The notes under the pieces are model-generated. The model made no database searches, was not told the DNA's origin, and was given only the letters and a program-made list of their open reading frames with translations. A program made the translations under genes and the position numbers. 64,000 nucleotides of DNA from Gracilaria domingensis (Eukaryota; Rhodophyta; Florideophyceae; Gracilariales; Gracilariaceae): the NCBI GenBank assembly GCA_022539475.1, contig VCMS01000069.1, forward strand, positions 248,001 through 312,000, written 5' to 3'. Shown piece by piece: positions 58,648 to 64,000 of this stretch. Numbering within the stretch: the first letter of the stretch is position 1; every line of letters begins with the position of its first letter.

Positions 58648-58968
58648 TTATGCGGTCCTCTCCGCTCTATTTATTAGTAGTATAAAAGGGATAGAACTGG
58701 CTCTGGGTCCACCAACCAAGTCAATCCAAGCCCAATGACAACCATCATCTCTATAGAAGACTCCGTCGTTGTCCGTTGTCGCAAATGCATGAGATACAGC
58801 AGACAGAGCCGCAATTGTTCTATTGTAGAGACGCGAGCAAGAGACGGTGTTTATTGCGTAGAGTAGCGGCTCTAGCTCCCGCGGTAGGCGGGCGCTGACG
58901 GCCCTGGCGGGGTCGTCAGTGTCGTAGAACAGCACCCATGTCGAGGGGTGGCAGTTAGAACGGCGCAC
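58648..58968 (-). CDS. Hypothetical protein, uncertain
   Basis: A 106-residue minus-strand frame (RSNCHPSTWVLFYDTDDPAR, LPRELEPLLYAINTVSC, YRDDGCHWAWIDLVGG) with protein-like composition. The sequence directly upstream matches a diverged copy near 60062-60270, so it may be part of a repeated, decaying gene family. I do not recognise a domain. Confidence 0.25.
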   Translation of the reverse strand: MRRSNCHPSTWVLFYDTDDPARAVSARLPRELEPLLYAINTVSCSRLYNRTIAALSAVSHAFATTDNDGVFYRDDGCHWAWIDLVGGPRASSIPFILLINRAERTA

Positions 58969-58969
58969 A

Positions 58970-59180
58970 GGCGCCGAACGGCCTCACGAGAGGCGTTCAC
59001 TGCAGAATGAGAGCACGATGGTAATAACGACCTTCTGAAACTCTGACCATCAACAGCAGTCGCGACTCAACCCGTCGCACAATAAATACCACTCTGAAAA
59101 GGGACCAAACAGAACCCTCTACAATCTCCCGCCATATCTCCCATTTCCCCCCGATAGCTTATCGATCCACATCTATTCAA
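58970..59180. repeat. Diverged direct repeat, copy 1
   Basis: Similar to 60062-60270: both contain GAGGCGTTCAC, ATGAGAGCAC, TTCTGAAACTCTG and CGTCGC-CAAT-AATA in the same order, with small gaps. Together they look like two diverged copies of one sequence about 1.1 kb apart. Confidence 0.55.
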
Positions 59181-60061
59181 TACGAGAGGTGGTAACATTT
59201 TTCTCATGAGCAGAAGTAGAGACGCTTCCACTTCCATGCCGGCCATCTGGCATCTGTGCTTCGAAATAGACTTCGCCTTTTCCACAGGAGTTCCGAATAC
59301 GTATCATACTGTTCTCCAAGGGTTGAGCACTACATTCGGAATCATCATCGACTTAAAAAGAATACCGCTCTCAAAAACAACAGAACACTTCTTGTTAGAT
59401 CTCTCTTTAACTCAAAAGAGCAACCCGATAAAAACACAATTGCTCAATGACTTAACATTTGGTCTTTCCTACGTTGTGAAGACAATTTAGGGACAAGCAT
59501 TTGAGAGCAGGTCAACGTGGGAGTGAGATGATATTCTCACAGTACCGATACAGTTTACCATGGCGATCGCTGAATGGAAACTTGTTTAGATTCCGCTGCT
59601 GCATGATTGTTAAACTCATTTTCCAAACGTTTGACCCTTTGACTAAGAACTGGAAAAAAAATACGCGTGTGGGACTTGTGGCCAGTCTACGAGCTTTGGT
59701 TCTAGTCGAAGCCCAACTTCTCGACCGTTTGTAAATCTTGAAATATCATTTCAACCCAGCCTTGAACTAACCTTTCCGCACGTGATATAGATATTGAGAA
59801 CAAAGCAAGACAGCAAAGTATTGTTGCAGATATCATCACGTTTATTCTCGTATCGTGCGGAGTTTGCTACGAGTTTGCTACGAACCCCCGTCAACCTATA
59901 TCGCTTTCCTCAAAACATAGGTACAGACTACAAATATGCCGCTGTTTTACGCACATTGAGATACAGTTAGTTATTCTAATAAAGCATTAAATCTCCAAGC
60001 TGTACATATCTGCTTGGGCATTTCGTCACCGATGATTCTCAAACTGCTAATGACATCTGGC
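59181..60061. other. Region between the two diverged repeat copies
   Basis: About 880 bp. Plus-strand frames of 94, 64 and 77 codons start at 59206-59501 but have no recognisable features. No RNA gene is seen. Confidence 0.4.
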
Positions 60062-60270
60062 GCCAAATGGTCACACGGGAGGCGTTCACAGCAAGATGAG
60101 AGCACAGTAATCCGGGTGTTCTTCTTTAAGGCGGACGCAGTAATCAACGACTTTCTGAAACTCTGGCGATCCACACTCGTCCGGTCGCCGTCGCCCAATC
60201 AATACAGCTCGAGAACAAATCCTATACAAATCTCCTTATATCTCTCCGTTTCTCTAATTGCTTATCGCTC
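60062..60270. repeat. Diverged direct repeat, copy 2
   Basis: Second copy of the sequence at 58970-59180 (see there), with a 30-bp longer middle. Confidence 0.55.
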
Positions 60271-60327
60271 TACACGCACGTGCGCGCAGTGGCGTGGCGC
60301 AAGAGAGAAGGGTTCAGGGTGCGTTTC

Positions 60328-61581
60328 CTATTCCCACTGCACTTTGCTGAGATCATATCTATCTTCAAGCCGTTCTATCTCCTCACCAAGAATTTTTCCC
60401 AGGAATCTATCGTATTTCCCAACAGGAATTCGTGCATATGCATTTGTCTTCAGCTTTTCCGGCTGTGTCGTTCCGTCCCTATCGAACATCCTCAACAGAG
60501 TATTCTTTCCACTTCGGTTTACGAGACAGTACATCCAGTCTTTGTCCCTATAAACCTGGTAACTTCCTTCGATAGTCGCAGGAACAAACATTGTCAACGA
60601 CCCAGACATCATTCCGCCCTCTTGTGGGAACCATTCTTTTCGTCTAGTCTTTTGTGTTAAGTCTGGGGTCAACCATCTGGTGGAAGCGACCTCCAATTTC
60701 ATTCGGGGCATCCCGTTAAACTGTAACATAAACCGCAGTTCAAGGCTTCAAGCCGTTCCAGTGCAGGTAAGAAAGCTCCATCTGCATCCAGTCATCGAGA
60801 TATATTGATGTGAAGACTCATTAACAACTGGTCATAGTCGCCTTGGTGAAAAGTGGGACAGCCTCTGAACCTCCCAGAAGCAATATGCAATTCAAACGCT
60901 TCACGTTCAACCTTTGGACCCATAGCCACAGGCTGGGAGTAGTACAAGCCATGGCTCCCCGTCTGAAACGGAATGAAATGTCCACAGTGCTGTGCTACAC
61001 GGTCGGTAATCAAACCCGCAACGAGTTGGGCCATTGTCGCTTCTATAGCCGGCCATATTCGCAGCGAGTTCTGCTTCACCCTGGATTTGGCGCGAGCAAC
61101 AAATATCACAGGGTAAATCAGATATGGACAAAGCTGTTCCTCTCCCCATGGTTGAGTACGATTCGCTCTGCCGACAACATCGACCCAAAGTACCACAGAA
61201 GTCTTTCCAATTCTTGCGGCAATGGCCAGCACGCGCTTGGAATCGTCTCGAGAAAGTCCATAACTGTCATCTTCAAGCTTACTTGATGAATAACTTAGAC
61301 AAAATATGCTGGTAGCTGCGTTGGCTCCCAACACCCTGCTCTCCGGCCATTTGTCCGTTGTTCAATTCTCGGAACGATGCTTCAACATCTGCGGGGTCAT
61401 CTGCTTGGATCTTTCGAGTGAAGCCTGTTGTGTACTTCGAGGACTGATGGCCAAACTGCTGCGCATAGAACGTAATGTAATTCCGGGCCATGCTATATGT
61501 CCTGTAGTTTGGATAGTTGAAATGATCCGGAGCGTCGATAAACAAAGGGTCGAAGCCCGGAAAGTACTCCAACTTTGGCAT
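60328..61581 (-). CDS. Hypothetical gene in at least three frames (spliced or decaying)
   Basis: Three minus-strand frames follow each other: 61581-61279 (PKLEYFPGFDPLFIDAPDHF), 61334-60792 (with ATSIFCLSYSSSKLEDDSYG, SVVLWVDVVGRANRTQPWGE, LRIWPAIEATMAQL) and 60729-60328 (LTMFVPATIEGSYQVYRDKD, RMFDRDGTT). Each is protein-like. The middle part faintly recalls large protist families with a SYSW...DPxG...VWxDxxCxxQ core, but that is a loose impression. I could not place consistent splice sites between frames. No symbol is offered. Confidence 0.35.
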
Positions 61582-61720
61582 GGCTATTGCTAGAAAGCTT
61601 GAGCGAAGAAGGCGGTAAGACTTCTCTGTGCGCGTTACGACTTCTGGTCTTCACTTCCATTGTGAAGAGCGAAATTCGCATTTCTGTACCATGCCTGAAT
61701 TAGGCTGTTATAATCGTAAG

Positions 61721-61784
61721 TAAAGAGAGAGAGAGAGAGAAAAAAAAATTCTCAGCTTTCCTCTCTCTCTCTCTCTCTCTTTTA
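61721..61784. repeat. (GA)n and (CT)n facing arms
   Basis: A GA tract (61722-61740) and a CT tract (61760-61783) flank a loop of about 20 bases, so the two can pair over about 19 bp. GA tracts also occur at 53150-53176 and 62484-62498, and a CT tract at about 25190-25222. Confidence 0.85.
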
Positions 61785-61801
61785 TGGGCACAATAGCTTA
61801 A

Positions 61802-62423
61802 CGAGAACTAAATGCAGAGCGATCCTGAAAGAATCGCTCCCTCACCAGAAAGGCCAACACTTTGTCGGGCCACTTGGAAATAATATCACTAACAGACAGA
61901 CCTCGAAGATCGCTCAGGGGAGGCAAAGTCGTCTTGATAATGTTCTGAGCGGGCAACGTAACAAATAATGCTCAACATCATTCAAGACTCCTGGTCTACA
62001 GCGACAAACAATACGTTTCTTCAGCAAGAAAGAGCCAAGAGGATGTAAAGCAGGGGTGTGTCCAACAAAAAGCTGAGAGAAGACAACCTCAGCTTCTCGT
62101 TCAGATATCGCCCTTCTTAACATTTCCGGAAAATCCAAAAACAATGGCTTCACATTGACGCCTGAGCGCACCCTTCGCCGTACTTCTGAGAAGTCAATCG
62201 GCACTTCGAGTTGTGACTGAAGCTTTCTTAGTTGGCTGCCAACTGTTGTCTCTACAAAACCTGGGATAAGAGAATGAAGCATGCTCTCAACTTGGATGCT
62301 ACCCAATCCGTTCCGCCCAATTAATGTCCGTCCGTGTGTTGGTTTCAATACTTTGTTTACCGATGTAAACCACAGAAAGTGAACATGTATCGACGATTCC
62401 TCTTGGCTGGACAGCCACATCAA
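61802..62423 (-). mobile_element. Relic 1 of a non-LTR retrotransposon C-terminus (zf-RVT-like)
   Basis: The minus-strand frame 62423-61914 contains REAEVVFSQLFVGHTPALHP, KKRIVCRCRPGVLNDVEHYL and LRCPLRTLSRR. The C-x-C ... EH-x2-L-x-CP pattern is the zinc-knuckle-like motif found after the reverse transcriptase in many LINEs. The frame stops at 61914, but a shift of one base continues LSDLRGLSVSDIISKWPDKV to FLVRERFFQDRSAFSSR (stop near 61802), so the copy is broken. No reverse transcriptase domain is in the window. Confidence 0.6.
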
Positions 62424-62686
62424 GCAAAATCATTAGTGCAGTACCTGATAAGACATAATTCACAGAACGTCTTGGCCTTTTTAAAGAGAGAGAGAGAGCC
62501 TCCTCTGAGGCTCTATTGTAGTTTAGGAATAAGAACCTACTGTCCGCAATAGAGAAGAAGAGTAACCTACAGGAAGTACTTTGATGCGGACAGTAGTGCT
62601 CAGTTACAGTACTAGAGTAAAACTATCTACAGATAGTTTTCTCTCGCTAAAAAGGCTTAGAACTGATGAAGATGTTCTCTAATCAA

Positions 62687-62694
62687 AGTTTGGA
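62687..62694. repeat. 8-bp target site duplication, left
   Basis: AGTTTGGA, identical to 63291-63298 at the other end of the MITE. In relic 2 (minus strand) it falls in ...DFQT; removing the element and one copy joins the frame to LIREHLHQF and a stop. Confidence 0.85.
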
Positions 62695-63290
62695 CAGGCC
62701 CGTATTTCTGACTGACTGACTAGGGCTTAGAATACGGTAGTCATGACTGACTGACTACAGCAATATCGATATAGTCTAGTCAGATTAGTCATAAGCTCTT
62801 AGAATCCAGTTTTTGATCGTCTGAGGGCGGCAAATGCGCCGTGAGCTGATCTTCTCGAACACTAAAGGCTCAGAGCATAGCATCACTAGAGAGATCATGA
62901 TGTCAATAATGAATATTCAGGCGACAGTTACGAAGTCGACGGCGGTTATGCTCTTCATTAGAGTAAAGTACTGTTTGTTGTTCTTATTCAACACTTTTCT
63001 CGAGAACCTATCAGTATCCCTAATTGGCATATTTTAGAGAATGCTAAAACGAAAATGCTATAACACATCTAAAAGCAGCTGCGTCTCGTCTTCTAATTGT
63101 TTAAGAATGTTGTTTGATAAATGCTGATTGAAATAATAGTCTTCTAACAAAGTTTGGGTCCATTTTCGTCCGGTTTTATTACCTCAATTCTTAGTGACTA
63201 CTTTATGACTATTCTGACTGACTTGGAGCGAAATTTAATGACTTTTGACTGTCTACTTCGCAAAAGTAGTCAGTCAGAAATACGGGCCTG
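62695..63290. mobile_element. hAT-type MITE with 23-bp TIRs
   Basis: Perfect 23-bp terminal inverted repeats, 62695-62717 and 63268-63290, begin CAGGCCCG. The element is 596 bp and is flanked by an identical 8-bp duplication AGTTTGGA at 62687-62694 and 63291-63298. Ends starting CAGG and an 8-bp target duplication are the marks of the hAT superfamily. It has no transposase, so it is a non-autonomous (MITE) copy. The subterminal regions are full of TGACT/AGTCA motifs, which in hAT elements bind the transposase. It sits in the C-terminal coding end of retrotransposon relic 2. Confidence 0.85.
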
Positions 63291-63298
63291 AGTTTGGA
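63291..63298. repeat. 8-bp target site duplication, right
   Basis: Second AGTTTGGA copy; see left copy. Confidence 0.85.
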
Positions 63299-63656
63299 AG
63301 TCTAGATCGCGTTGTTTAGCTAAAGCAGAGATCGTGTAAAAACATATCGTGTGTCTCCGAGAGGCGTTTGACAAAGGACACGGAAGAACGAAATGTTCTG
63401 CGCTTTTCTGAACATTCAAACCGCATTCGAATCTCAACATTTTCTTTTGCATACAAGAGGCAACGGGATTTAAGAAAAGGAACGTTGCCGGCATAAAATG
63501 GGCAAGTAAGACTTCTGCCTCGCGAGCTCTGGCAGAGTTTTCAATAAACTCTGGTACCGTAGGAGGATACATTTTGCCTTCGACAAGACTTTCAGTGTTG
63601 CTACAGGATGTACAAACTACTACGGGCAGATAGAAGGGCTGGCCTTCCTCTGACAC
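63291..63656 (-). mobile_element. Relic 2 of the same non-LTR retrotransposon C-terminus
   Basis: The minus frame reads REAEVLLAHFMPATFLFLNP, KKMLRFECGLNVQKSAEHFV and LPCPLSNASRR, clearly alike relic 1 (shared REAEV, KK, C-x-C/GV, EH, CPL, SRR). The element is disrupted near its C-terminus by the MITE at 62695-63290; without it the frame would end QTLIREHLHQF about ten codons on. It ends upstream (63656) at a TTG, and the rest of the element is missing or diverged. Confidence 0.55.
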
Positions 63657-64000
63657 ACTTGGTCTCCTAAAAAGGCTTCAAGAGATCTTGACGATCAATC
63701 ACAGAATCACCTGCATGAGCTCGGTAATTTGGCTTTACCGCAACAACTCCGACAATTTCGCTCTATCAATGGTATGGCTTTTGAGATCGAGTGCTAATGA
63801 CCACTCAGTGGAGGTTGTTAACTTCAGCTGAACAATACTGTAGTGTCCAGAAAGAGAGAAAATGCTTTGCGATGACTTGCTACGTAGATCTGTTACGGAG
63901 TACTTCAAATAAGACTACGCCTAGAACTTTATGGACCGCACAAACAAAAACAAACTATTGGTACAAAACAATAAGAATAAGATAGACCAATCACCACGTT
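63657..64000. other. Right edge of window
   Basis: 340 bp with only short frames. It may be a continuation of the repeat region. Nothing recognised. Confidence 0.4.

Overview
The window is nuclear DNA from a photosynthetic eukaryote with few introns, most likely a red alga. The evidence is the mix of genes. There is a CP12 Calvin-cycle linker with a presequence and probable organelle forms of trigger factor, IF-2, GatB and ArgJ. There is an organellar bS6 protein, a pullulanase-type starch debranching enzyme, and eukaryote-only genes (Mot1, DRG1, SBDS, HORMA, ORP, ADAT2, a Pol III subunit candidate). Most genes are single open frames. Seven introns can be placed from protein conservation; all are short (69-169 nt) with GTANG donors and AG acceptors. 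The species cannot be named from the sequence alone.

Layout, left to right. 1-23.7 kb is gene-dense: Mot1 (cut by the left edge), ArgJ, ADAT2, thioredoxin reductase, bS6m, a double-SWIB protein, GatB (3 exons), a single-pass membrane protein, SBDS, a double-ubiquitin-like protein, a CxxC-rich YkgJ-like protein, a METTL7-like methyltransferase, DRG1 (2 exons), CP12 (2 exons) and a C2H2 protein. 23.7-27 kb has no secure gene, but exon-like pieces lie on the minus strand. 27-40.2 kb holds an APH-family kinase-like protein, a HORMA protein (4 exons), a small secreted protein, a coiled-coil protein, a four-span membrane protein, a GLTP-domain protein, an RPC7-like protein and an ORP. 40.2-43.1 kb is AT-rich and carries a cluster of long palindromes. 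43.1-57.1 kb holds IF-2, an F-box/WD-like protein, a short Ser/Pro-rich protein, the debranching enzyme (with frame breaks), trigger factor, an OXLD1-like protein and a G-patch protein. 57.1-64 kb is repeat country: two relics of a non-LTR retrotransposon C-terminus, a hAT-type MITE with 23-bp inverted ends and an 8-bp target duplication, GA/CT tracts, and a diverged direct repeat.

Genes largely alternate in strand. Divergent pairs share very GC-rich, CGCG-laden promoter islands, and convergent pairs are almost touching: one pair overlaps by 35 bp within coding sequence and another has directly abutting stop codons. By function the window mixes organelle gene expression and protein folding (GatB, IF-2, bS6, trigger factor), plastid carbon metabolism (CP12, pullulanase), redox (NTR), arginine synthesis (ArgJ) and general nuclear housekeeping. 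They form no operon-like pathway.

Several open frames begin with TTG or GTG when read as far as they stay open. I chose the first ATG consistent with family alignments in those cases and say so in each entry.
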